Source of the DNA: Rhodospirillales bacterium
GTDB taxonomy: Bacteria > Pseudomonadota > Alphaproteobacteria > Rhodospirillales > 2-02-FULL-58-16
DNA length: 13,732 nt
Direction of reading: 5' to 3'
Assembly (NCBI GenBank): GCA_021775195.1
Contig: JAJFIG010000095.1
Coordinates: 1 to 13,732 of the forward strand
Below the pieces are notes generated by a model. The model had not been told where the DNA came from. It did not search any database and saw only the letters and a program-made list of their open reading frames with translations. Made by a program: the position numbers and the translations under genes. Positions 7,579 through 13,732 of this stretch are shown one piece after another. Position 1 is the first letter of the stretch, and the number at the start of each line of letters is the position of its first letter.

Positions 7579-7695
7579 TTTTGTCCAAACGTCCGACCGT
7601 CGATCTCAGATCAAATGCAACCGTGTAAACCTTTATCCGGCAATACTCAGGCGGCGGTGTGACACACGGAACCGGGCGCCGCGCCGGCGGAAATC
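7579..7695 (-). other. tctB-tctA intergenic gap
   Basis: A 117-bp gap inside the transporter operon, wide for tctBA genes. It holds a perfect small palindrome GTGTGACACAC (7657-7667) and a GC-rich patch at about 7670-7692 that could fold. Its role, if any, may be to set the lower tctA level relative to tctC; no T tract follows, so I do not call a terminator. Confidence 0.3.
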
Positions 7696-8193
7696 TCAAT
7701 AAAAGAAATCGTATAAAGGATAAAACAGGGGTTCCGAATAGCCCTTGGGCAGGGTGATGTTCAGGGTGATCTCGAAAAAAAGGAAGGTGACCACCGGCGT
7801 GATCGCGGCGAAGGCGCCGGTCAGGGTCCACGAGTGTCCCCCGAGGACACGCATGTAGAAAATCAGGAACAGGGGCAGCGTCGCGTAGACGCCGATGATG
7901 TGGAACAATCCGACCATGGCCGTCAGCGAGCCGGCACCGATCAGGAACAGCTTGAGCGTCGCCTTGTCCATATAGGGCTCGTCGGAGCGGCTGAACGGAT
8001 TGGTCTTTCGAAACCAGGAAACGATGGTCCAGATACAGCACGCCAACATGCCCGCCGCGAGCCAGAACGGGAACGCCCCGCCCCCGGGTCCCTCGCCCGT
8101 GATCCAGCCAATGGGGAGTTCGGCGCTCTTCACCATGAGGTAAAGGGAGAAGATCGCCATCACGATGGCCATAACGAGTTCCGCCCACCGCAT
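7696..8193 (-). CDS. tctB: Tripartite tricarboxylate transporter, small membrane subunit TctB
   Basis: The 165-residue small integral-membrane partner of TctA. Four hydrophobic segments are visible at about residues 4-21, 42-61, 80-112 and 125-150. The family-typical GEGPGGGAFPFWLA (33-46) lies at the entry of the second segment. GGGAGGAGA 9 nt upstream of the ATG supports the start. It lies 53 bp downstream of tctC in the usual C-B-A order. The TctB family is poorly conserved, and recognition rests on this motif, the size, the topology and the neighbours. Confidence 0.88.
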   Translation of the reverse strand: MRWAELVMAIVMAIFSLYLMVKSAELPIGWITGEGPGGGAFPFWLAAGMLACCIWTIVSWFRKTNPFSRSDEPYMDKATLKLFLIGAGSLTAMVGLFHIIGVYATLPLFLIFYMRVLGGHSWTLTGAFAAITPVVTFLFFEITLNITLPKGYSEPLFYPLYDFFY

Positions 8194-8246
8194 AACCGCG
8201 ATCTCCTCCCCTAATTTACCTCAGGCGCCTTGTTCTTGGGGTCAGA

Positions 8247-9236
8247 CTATTTGATCTCACCCATCTTCTTGAGCATGGCCCGGTGGATCGTCTTTTCGTT
8301 CTTCCAATATGCCTTGAGGGCATCACCGGTCAGGAAATCACCCTGAAGGCTCTTCTTCTTCATGTACTTCTGCCATTCGGCGGAGTCGTAGACCTTCTTG
8401 AAGACGCCCTGGTAGTAGGCGGCGGCTTCCCCACTCATGCCCGGAGCGCCGACGACGCTGCGCTGCATGAAGTAGACGAAGTCCTTGCCGAGCTCCTTGA
8501 ACGTCGGTGCGTCCTTGAACAGCGGCAGGCGGGTCGGCGTGAACGCGGCCAGGGGCCGGGTCTTGCCGGCCTCGTAGAAGCCGAGCTGCTCGGAGGGGTT
8601 GTTGACCGTCGAATCGGCGTTCTTGCCGGCCAGTTCCTTGGCCACCTTTCCGCCGCCCTTGTAGGGCACGTAGGTCATCTTGAGACCATAGGCCTTGTTG
8701 AGGAAGTCGGTCAGCAGGTTGTCCTCGGACGCCTTGCCGGTGCCGGCCATGATCCACTTATTGCCCTTGGCCTTCGCCGCCTTGACGAAATCGCCGACGT
8801 TCATGATCGAGGTATCCGAATGCACCCACAGAAGGAAGGTGTCCTCGGCCATGCGTCCGATCGGCGTGAAGGTGGAAATGTCGATGCCGAGGCCGGGCTG
8901 GCGCAACGGCGTGGTGTAGAAGCTGTTCAGGGTCACCATGATGACATGGTTGTCACCGGTCTTCTGCTTCAGATAAACCAGCGCCTCGGCACCCGAGCCA
9001 CCCGGCTTGTTGATCGGTGTGAACGGCTTTGAAGCGAATTTCTTCTTGGCAATGACGGTCTGCATGAGGCGCGCCATCTTGTCGGCTCCGCCACCCTTGC
9101 CCGCCATAATAACGAATTCAACCGGCTTTCTGGGCTCCCAGCCCGCGGCCGCGTCCTTGGGTACCGATGTCACGGCCAGGCCCAGCACCAACGCTGTTCC
9201 CAGACCGATCATCCCTGTTTTTTGAAGGATATTCAT
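8247..9236 (-). CDS. tctC: Tripartite tricarboxylate transporter, periplasmic binding protein TctC (Bug family)
   Basis: A 329-residue periplasmic solute receptor. The ATG at 9236 has a near-perfect GGGAGGAAAGG directly upstream; an upstream in-frame ATG at 9320 would add 28 residues without a ribosome site and hide the signal peptide, so I chose the shorter form. The signal peptide is MNILQKTG + hydrophobic core, with likely cleavage after A31 (DAAA|GW). The mature protein starts with the family pattern WEPRKPVEFVIMAGKGGGAD, where usual members have a PxxPGGxxD-like ligand loop; here it is AGKGGGADKMAR. Further family features are INKPGGSGAEAL, GTGKASEDN and VPYKGGGKVAKELAGKNAD. Being first in the operon and the most strongly initiated fits the excess of binding protein these systems need. 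An operator-like element sits 136 bp upstream. Oxalate is a candidate ligand by context only; Bug proteins bind very diverse carboxylates. Confidence 0.92.
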   Translation of the reverse strand: MNILQKTGMIGLGTALVLGLAVTSVPKDAAAGWEPRKPVEFVIMAGKGGGADKMARLMQTVIAKKKFASKPFTPINKPGGSGAEALVYLKQKTGDNHVIMVTLNSFYTTPLRQPGLGIDISTFTPIGRMAEDTFLLWVHSDTSIMNVGDFVKAAKAKGNKWIMAGTGKASEDNLLTDFLNKAYGLKMTYVPYKGGGKVAKELAGKNADSTVNNPSEQLGFYEAGKTRPLAAFTPTRLPLFKDAPTFKELGKDFVYFMQRSVVGAPGMSGEAAAYYQGVFKKVYDSAEWQKYMKKKSLQGDFLTGDALKAYWKNEKTIHRAMLKKMGEIK

Positions 9237-9371
9237 CCTTTCCTCCCTTTCCTTTTGTTGGATTGTTGCAAAGTTATAAGCCTTCAAGCTTAAGGCCCAT
9301 GGGACTGACGAAATAGCCAAAATTGGTTTTTCAGCCCCGTGTTTTCTCTCCAGCCTCCCCTATATCCTATT

Positions 9372-9388
9372 TGGTATGTTGTATACCA
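9372..9388. promoter_or_regulatory. Putative GntR operator, copy 3 (tctCBA promoter region)
   Basis: TGGTATGTTGTATACCA, the most symmetrical copy: 6-bp perfect inverted arms TGGTAT / ATACCA spaced by 5 bp. The right half contains TTGTATACCA, which fits the TNGT-N-ACNA type core known for FCD-subfamily GntR sites. On the minus strand it includes TGGTATACA, an extended -10-like sequence in front of tctC. Confidence 0.65.
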
Positions 9389-9821
9389 TAGAAGATTGCC
9401 GACGAAAAATAAGAATGTCGAGGGGGAATGTACAGTCACATTCTCTTGTGTTCGCCGGCCGGACCGGCAACCAATTCCCCAAACTCAATGATCATGACAA
9501 TCCACCCCCTGCCCGGCCAGGCCGAGCCCGCGGCCTGCACACGGCAGTACGCGAACCACTAGTATAACGTCTCGATGGGGAACAGGCCATGGTTGACTTT
9601 TCCGTGCACCGGGGGCCAACGCCGACGTGCATCCGATTGCGCGGACGAAGATCGTTGGCTGGAAGACGCACTCTCGACACCTTTTCATCGGCGGCGGGCG
9701 CTGGTGGCAGCGATGGCGGCGGCCGCCGTCCGGAGTCGTGGCGGCGTCGGTGCCGAGCAGGCGCGAATCCGTCGGATGTTGTTGCCGGTGCCGGAACAAG
9801 CGCCGGCGGAAAAGGCCGATC
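9389..9821. other. Non-coding region between tctC and the formate dehydrogenase promoter
   Basis: About 430 bp with no recognisable gene. Small structures seen: GAATGT at 9413-9418 and 9426-9431 with its inverse ACATTC at 9438-9443; a GCCGG/CCGGC hairpin at 9454-9468; a CAGGCC/GGCCTG hairpin at 9518-9537; and a TATAAC after ACTAG near 9560 that could be a weak -10. Several frames stay open for 70-150 codons on both strands, but none resembles a known protein or has a good ribosome site. Confidence 0.5.
9426..9443. repeat. Inverted repeat GAATGT-N6-ACATTC with an upstream direct copy
   Basis: GAATGT (9426-9431) and ACATTC (9438-9443) form a dyad, with a further GAATGT 13 bp upstream (9413-9418). 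The arrangement resembles a protein-binding site more than an RNA hairpin. It lies 38-55 bp beyond operator copy 3, upstream of tctC. Confidence 0.35.
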
Positions 9822-9848
9822 TTGAAACCGGCGTTGGTGTGGTATATT
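9822..9848 (+). promoter_or_regulatory. Candidate promoter of the formate dehydrogenase operon
   Basis: TTGAAA (9822-9827) and the extended -10 TGGTATATT (hexamer TATATT, 9843-9848) are spaced 15 bp, slightly short but compensated by the TG extension. The -10 lies within operator copy 4. Transcription from here would leave a leader of nearly 300 nt before the first gene. Confidence 0.45.
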
Positions 9849-9856
9849 GCATGCCA
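9840..9856. promoter_or_regulatory. Putative GntR operator, copy 4 (formate dehydrogenase promoter)
   Basis: TGGTATATTGCATGCCA: arms TGGTAT / ATGCCA, one mismatch from perfect symmetry, and 14 of 17 positions identical to copy 3. It contains the palindrome GCATGC. It overlaps the -10 of the candidate promoter. Confidence 0.6.
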
Positions 9857-10149
9857 ATACAGGAGCGGCGGCCGTGTGCTAAAAGTTTCCGGTTCATGGG
9901 TCGGATTCACCCGTCGCGACACCATATATTCCAGCAGATGCTCCGCTCGGCCGGGATAGGAGAGACGTTCGACGTCACCGCGACAGCAGCAGGAATAGGA
10001 GACCCCACCCCGGTCTCGTCGCTCGAAAGCGGAGCCATTACATATACCCTTAATTTATTTGTGTCTTTATTGGTTTCCTCGTGGCTTCCGGGTCGTATCC
10101 GTCCCGGACAACGTCTTGATCGGCAGCAAAACCGAGGCTATGAAAACAG
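9857..10149 (+). other. Long leader of the formate dehydrogenase operon with hairpins and an AT-rich patch
   Basis: No gene seen. On the plus strand three consecutive hairpins are visible: GACGT-TCG-ACGTC (9964-9976), GAGACC / GGTCTC with a 7-nt C-rich loop (9999-10017), and CGCT-CGAA-AGCG (10020-10031). They are followed by a strikingly AT-rich patch (about 10036-10075) in GC-rich surroundings. This could be a structured leader RNA, or the patch could hold a second promoter closer to the gene. I could not match it to a known riboswitch. Confidence 0.35.
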
Positions 10150-11886
10150 ATGGCAAATCAGGCAGCAAGCGGGTCTCAAGACATGTCGGGAAGTAACACG
10201 CAACCCAGAAAACAACGCCATCCGGGGTCCGGACTCGGCCGTGCCAGGAGCCGGCCCAAGGGCCGGCACGTGGAGACCGGGGCGCGGAAGGAAATCCGGG
10301 CGCTGCTGGGTTCGGCGCCGAGGCGCCGGGACCTTCTGATCGAGCACCTGCACCTGATCCAGGACCGGTATGGCTGCCTGTCGGCCCGCCACCTGGCGGC
10401 GCTGGCCGAGGAAATGCGACTGGCCATGACCGAGGTCTACGAGGTCGCCACCTTCTACGCCCACTTCGACGTGGTTGCCGAGGATGAGACCCCGCCCCCC
10501 GCGGTCACGGTCAGGGTCTGCGACAGCCTTGCCTGCCAGATGGCCGGCGCCGACGGTCTGCTCAAGGGCCTGGCCGCGACCCTCGACGGCGACGTGCGGG
10601 TTGCGCGGGCGCCGTGCATGGGCGGTTGCGACAAGGCGCCCGTGGCCGCCGTGGGCCATTCCCAGGTCTACCACGCCAGCCCCAATTCGGTGGCCGCCAC
10701 GGTGGCCGACCCCGGAGCCGGTCACGGGCTGCCCGATTACCGGGACATGGATGCCTATGTGGCGGACGGCGGTTACGCCCTGTTGCGCCAGTGCCTGGAC
10801 GGTGGCCGGACCGCCGACGACCTGATCGAGACCCTCGGAGATTCGGGCCTCAAGGGGCTTGGCGGCGCCGGTTTCCCGACGGGGCGCAAATGGTCGATCG
10901 TGCGCAGCTATCCGGGCCCGCGGCTGATGGCGCTGAACGCCGACGAAGGCGAGCCCGGCACTTTCAAGGACCGCTATTTTCTGGAACGAGACCCGCACCG
11001 GGTGATCGAGGGCATGCTGATCGCGTCCTGGGCGGTTGAGGCGGAGGCGGTCTACATCTATCTGCGCGACGAATACCCGGCGATCCGCGAACTGTTGCTG
11101 GCGGAACTGGCGAAGGTCGAGGCAGCGGGCCTGACCCAGCGGACGCAGGTTCACCTGCGCCGTGGCGCCGGCGCCTACATCTGCGGCGAGGAATCGGCGA
11201 TGATCGAGAGCATCGAGGGCAAGCGCGGCCTGCCCCGCCACCGCCCGCCCTATGTCGCCGAGGAAGGGCTGTTCGGGCGCCCGACCCTGGTCCAGAACGT
11301 CGAGACCATGTACTGGGTCCGCGACATCGTCGAGAAGGGGCCGAAGTGGTTCGCCGACCAGGGACGGGTCGGGCACCCGGGCCTGCGGACGTTTTCGGTC
11401 TCGGGACGGGTCCGGGCACCGGGGGTCAAGATGGTCCCGGCGGGTATCACCGCCCGGGAATTGATCGACGACCACTGCGGCGGCATGGCCGACGGCCACG
11501 CCTTCAAGGGCTATTTGCCGGGCGGCGCCTCGGGCGGCATCCTGCCGGCGTCCATGGCCGACATCCCGCTGGATTTCGGCACCCTCGATGAATACGGGTG
11601 CTTCGTCGGTTCCCACGCGGTGATGGTGTTCTCGGACAAGGACGACATCCGCGACGTGGCGGTGAACGTGATGCGCTTCTTCGAGGACGAAAGCTGCGGC
11701 CAGTGCACACCGTGCCGGGTCGGATGCGAGAAGGCCGTCAAGCTGATGGAAAACGGCCAATGGGACCAGTCCCTGCTCAGGGAACTGGGCGAGGCCATGC
11801 GGGACGCATCGATCTGCGGCCTCGGCCAGGCGGCACCCAACCCCCTGTTTTCGGTACTTGATCGTTTTGCGGAGGACCTGCGATGA
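10150..11886 (+). CDS. fdsB: NAD-dependent formate dehydrogenase, fused gamma-beta (NuoE-NuoF-like) subunit
   Basis: The diaphorase part of a soluble, cytoplasmic formate dehydrogenase, passing electrons from the molybdenum subunit to NAD+. The 578 residues fuse two complex-I-like modules. Residues ~45-185 are NuoE/FdsG-like with [2Fe-2S] ligands C124, C129, C156 and C160 (VCDSLAC; APCMGGC). Residues ~195-575 are NuoF/FdsB-like, with the FMN-site GLGGAGFPTGRKW (236-248), the NADH-site GAGAYICGEESA (339-350) and [4Fe-4S] ligands C516, C519, C522 (SCGQCTPCRVGC) plus C556. In many bacteria these are two genes. The start is uncertain: the ATG at 10150 has only a distant GAGG, and an ATG at 10183 is equally possible; conservation begins near residue 35. 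The stop overlaps the next start as ATGA, so the two subunits are translationally coupled. The oxalate neighbours suggest it recycles formate derived from formyl-CoA. Confidence 0.92.
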   Translation: MANQAASGSQDMSGSNTQPRKQRHPGSGLGRARSRPKGRHVETGARKEIRALLGSAPRRRDLLIEHLHLIQDRYGCLSARHLAALAEEMRLAMTEVYEVATFYAHFDVVAEDETPPPAVTVRVCDSLACQMAGADGLLKGLAATLDGDVRVARAPCMGGCDKAPVAAVGHSQVYHASPNSVAATVADPGAGHGLPDYRDMDAYVADGGYALLRQCLDGGRTADDLIETLGDSGLKGLGGAGFPTGRKWSIVRSYPGPRLMALNADEGEPGTFKDRYFLERDPHRVIEGMLIASWAVEAEAVYIYLRDEYPAIRELLLAELAKVEAAGLTQRTQVHLRRGAGAYICGEESAMIESIEGKRGLPRHRPPYVAEEGLFGRPTLVQNVETMYWVRDIVEKGPKWFADQGRVGHPGLRTFSVSGRVRAPGVKMVPAGITARELIDDHCGGMADGHAFKGYLPGGASGGILPASMADIPLDFGTLDEYGCFVGSHAVMVFSDKDDIRDVAVNVMRFFEDESCGQCTPCRVGCEKAVKLMENGQWDQSLLRELGEAMRDASICGLGQAAPNPLFSVLDRFAEDLR

Positions 11887-13732
11887 GCGAGACCATCACT
11901 TTCACCCTGGATGGACGCGAGGTCACGGCGGACGCGGGCGAAACCATCTGGCAGGTGGCGAAACGCCAGGGGACCGAGATTCCGCATCTGTGCTACGCCC
12001 CGGAACCGGGGTACCGGGCCGACGGCAACTGCCGCGCCTGCATGGTCGAGATCGAGGGCGAACGGGTGCTGGCGGCGTCCTGCATCCGCACGCCGGCGCC
12101 GGGCATGACCGTGACCAGCCAATCGACGCGGGCGAAGACGGCGCGGCGGATGGTGATCGAGCTGTTGATGTCGGATCAGCCGGGGCGCGACGTTGCCCAC
12201 GACCCGCGGTCCCGGTTCTGGCGCTGGGCCGACGACGTCGAGGTGACGGACAGCCGCTTCCCGGCCTCTGCCGCCCTGGCCCCCGATACCAGCCATCCGG
12301 CCATGGCGGTACAACTGGACGCCTGCATCCATTGCGGCCTGTGCATGCGCGCCTGCCGCGAGGTCCAGGTCAACGACGTCATCGGCATGGCCGGGCGCGG
12401 CGCGGGTTCCAAGATCGTCTTCGATTTCGACGACCCCATGGGCAAGAGCACCTGCGTCGCCTGCGGCGAATGCGTCCAGGCCTGTCCGACCGGCGCCCTG
12501 ATGGAAGCCGCCCTGGTCGACGACCAGGGGGTCGGCATCGTCGAGACCTTCGAGGAAACCAACAGCGTCTGCCCCTATTGCGGCGTCGGCTGCCAGATGA
12601 CCTATCAGGTCAAGGACAACCGGATCGTCTCCGTCCAGGGGCGGGACGGGCCGGGCAACGCCCAGCGGCTGTGCGTCAAGGGCCGCTTCGGGTTCGATTA
12701 CGTCAGCCATCCCCACAGGCTGACGGTGCCACTGATCCGGCGCGAGGACGCGCCCAAGAGCACCCAGCCGGACGTCGATCCCGGCAATCCGCTCACCCAC
12801 TTCCGCGAGGCGACCTGGGAGGAGGCCCTGGACGCCGCGGCCGGCGGGTTGAAACGGATCCTCGACCGCGACGGCAGCAAGGCGCTGTCGGGGTTCGGGT
12901 CGGCGAAGGGATCCAATGAAGAGGCCTACCTGGTCCAGAAGCTAGTTCGTGCCGGCTTCGGGACCAACAACGTCGACCACTGCACGCGGCTGTGCCATGC
13001 CTCGTCGGTAGCGGCACTGATGGAAACCATCGGCTCGGGGGCGGTGACCGCCCCCTTCACGGCGGTCGAGGACTCGGAAGTCATCATCGTCATCGGCGCC
13101 AACCCGACGGAGAACCATCCCGTCGCCGCGACTTTCTTCAAGAACGCGGTCAAGCGGGGCAAGACCCTGATCGTCATGGACCCCAGGGGACAGGCCTTGA
13201 AGCGTCACGCCGCCCATATGCTGCAGTTCAAGCCCGGCACCGACGTGGCGATGCTGAATGCCATCCTCAACGTCATCGTCGAGGAGAACCTCTACGACAA
13301 GCAGTACGTGGAGGCTCACACCGAAGGTTTCGAGGCGCTGAAAACCCACGTCAAGGCGTTCACTCCCGAGGCCATGGCGCCGGTATGCGGCATCGAGGCC
13401 GAGACCCTGCGCACCGTGGCGAGGACTTACGCCACGGCGAGGGCCGGACTCATTTTCTGGGGCATGGGGATTTCCCAGCACACCCACGGAACCGACAACG
13501 CCCGCTGCCTGATCAGCCTGGCTCTGATCACCGGGCAGGTGGGCCGGCCGGGCGCCGGACTGCACCCGCTGAGGGGCCAGAACAACGTCCAGGGGGCCTC
13601 GGACGCCGGACTGATCCCCATGTTCTTCCCCGACTACCAGTCGGTGGAGAACACCGACATCCGCGCCAAGTTCGAGGACTTCTGGGGCACCAAGCTGGAT
13701 CCGGCGAGGGGGCTGACGGTGGTCGAGATCAT
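11883..13732 (+). CDS. fdsA: NAD-dependent formate dehydrogenase, molybdenum catalytic alpha subunit, C-terminus cut by window edge
   Basis: It oxidises formate to CO2 at a bis-pyranopterin molybdenum (or tungsten) centre. The window holds 616 codons of an expected ~920-950. Visible in order: a [2Fe-2S] domain (C37, C50, C53, C67); two ferredoxin-type [4Fe-4S] motifs, C148/C151/C154/C158 and C191/C194/C197/C201; the [4Fe-4S] motif of the molybdopterin domain, C230-x2-C233-x3-C237 and C264 (SVCPYCGVGC; RLCVKGRFG); and the active-site segment DHCTRLCHASSV (366-377). C371 there is the likely metal ligand, a Cys rather than selenocysteine. No twin-arginine signal is present, so it is cytoplasmic, matching the NAD-linked partner. 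The start ATG overlaps the preceding stop. The small FdsD subunit and the FdhD-type sulfur-insertion protein would normally follow beyond the right edge. Confidence 0.93.
   Translation, partial: MSETITFTLDGREVTADAGETIWQVAKRQGTEIPHLCYAPEPGYRADGNCRACMVEIEGERVLAASCIRTPAPGMTVTSQSTRAKTARRMVIELLMSDQPGRDVAHDPRSRFWRWADDVEVTDSRFPASAALAPDTSHPAMAVQLDACIHCGLCMRACREVQVNDVIGMAGRGAGSKIVFDFDDPMGKSTCVACGECVQACPTGALMEAALVDDQGVGIVETFEETNSVCPYCGVGCQMTYQVKDNRIVSVQGRDGPGNAQRLCVKGRFGFDYVSHPHRLTVPLIRREDAPKSTQPDVDPGNPLTHFREATWEEALDAAAGGLKRILDRDGSKALSGFGSAKGSNEEAYLVQKLVRAGFGTNNVDHCTRLCHASSVAALMETIGSGAVTAPFTAVEDSEVIIVIGANPTENHPVAATFFKNAVKRGKTLIVMDPRGQALKRHAAHMLQFKPGTDVAMLNAILNVIVEENLYDKQYVEAHTEGFEALKTHVKAFTPEAMAPVCGIEAETLRTVARTYATARAGLIFWGMGISQHTHGTDNARCLISLALITGQVGRPGAGLHPLRGQNNVQGASDAGLIPMFFPDYQSVENTDIRAKFEDFWGTKLDPARGLTVVEI

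Noticed and set aside
4996..7662. 888-codon open frame on the plus strand
   Set aside because: It runs through the OOR beta gene in another frame, across the terminator and antisense to tctA; repetitive Asp/Glu/Gly/His composition and no motifs. A shadow despite its length.
7657..7667. GTGTGACACAC as a CRP/FNR-type site
   Set aside because: Arms lack the 6-bp spacing of CRP sites and it lies inside the tctBA gap rather than before a promoter.
9236..9320. Longer TctC starting at 9320
   Set aside because: It would place 28 charged residues before the signal peptide; the strong ribosome site is directly before the ATG at 9236.
9857..10060. Glycine, cobalamin or other known riboswitch upstream of fds
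   Set aside because: I looked for the conserved cores by eye and found no convincing match; only generic hairpins are reported.
9575..10339. 254-codon plus-strand frame in the tctC-fdsB gap
   Set aside because: It overlaps the real formate dehydrogenase gene by 190 bp, crosses the promoter and operator, and resembles nothing I know. Minus-strand frames at 9485-9925 rejected for the same lack of support.
10138..11760. 540-codon open frame on the minus strand
   Set aside because: Antisense to the formate dehydrogenase beta gene, whose cofactor motifs are complete; no recognisable protein.
11511..12800. 429-codon minus-strand frame and 353-codon plus-strand frame over fdsA
   Set aside because: Both overlap fdsA, which has every expected Cys motif in its own frame.
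1..13732. CRISPR array, tRNA/rRNA genes, insertion sequences, phage genes
   Set aside because: No spaced direct repeats, tRNA-like cloverleaf, transposase or terminal repeats seen anywhere in the window.

Overview
The window is a GC-rich bacterial segment devoted almost entirely to oxalate and formate metabolism. It is most likely from a proteobacterium, probably an alphaproteobacterium. That rests on gene content only: a tripartite tricarboxylate transporter (TTT), a cytoplasmic NAD-dependent molybdenum formate dehydrogenase with a fused NuoE/NuoF subunit, and oxalyl-CoA decarboxylase. There is no rRNA or other phylogenetic marker.

Layout, left to right. (i) Minus strand, 2182 to 1: a GntR/FCD regulator followed after 46 bp by oxalyl-CoA decarboxylase (oxc, cut by the left edge). 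(ii) A 378-bp divergent control region. (iii) Plus strand, 2561-5950: three tightly packed genes for a thiamine-diphosphate, iron-sulfur 2-oxoacid:ferredoxin oxidoreductase in the order gamma-delta fusion, alpha, beta. The alpha subunit carries YPIRPYDT in place of the pyruvate enzyme's YPITP, and a matching GNRALDDPG loop. These are hallmarks of oxalate oxidoreductase (OOR), known from the acetogen Moorella. A strong terminator follows at 5982-6016. (iv) Minus strand, 9236 to 6055: tctC-tctB-tctA, a complete TTT uptake system. (v) A 913-bp non-coding region, 9237-10149. (vi) Plus strand, 10150 to the right edge: a fused NuoE-NuoF-like formate dehydrogenase subunit overlapping by ATGA the catalytic alpha subunit (cut by the right edge).

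The parts fit one job. The transporter may import oxalate. OOR would split it into two CO2 and reduce ferredoxin. Oxc would decarboxylate oxalyl-CoA to formyl-CoA, and once the CoA is exchanged the released formate would be oxidised to CO2 with NADH formation. The CoA-transferase (frc), a dedicated ferredoxin and the remaining formate dehydrogenase genes are not in the window.

The most unusual signal is regulatory. A 17-bp element beginning TGGTAT, usually ending in (A)CCA with dyad symmetry, occurs four times: 2256-2272, 2463-2479, 9372-9388 and 9840-9856. All four lie in intergenic DNA, in front of gntR-oxc, the OOR operon, tctCBA and the formate dehydrogenase operon. This suggests that the local GntR protein controls a single oxalate regulon combining an acetogen-type ferredoxin route and the CoA route. 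Assignment of OOR to oxalate, of the transporter to oxalate, and of the operator to this GntR are inferences.
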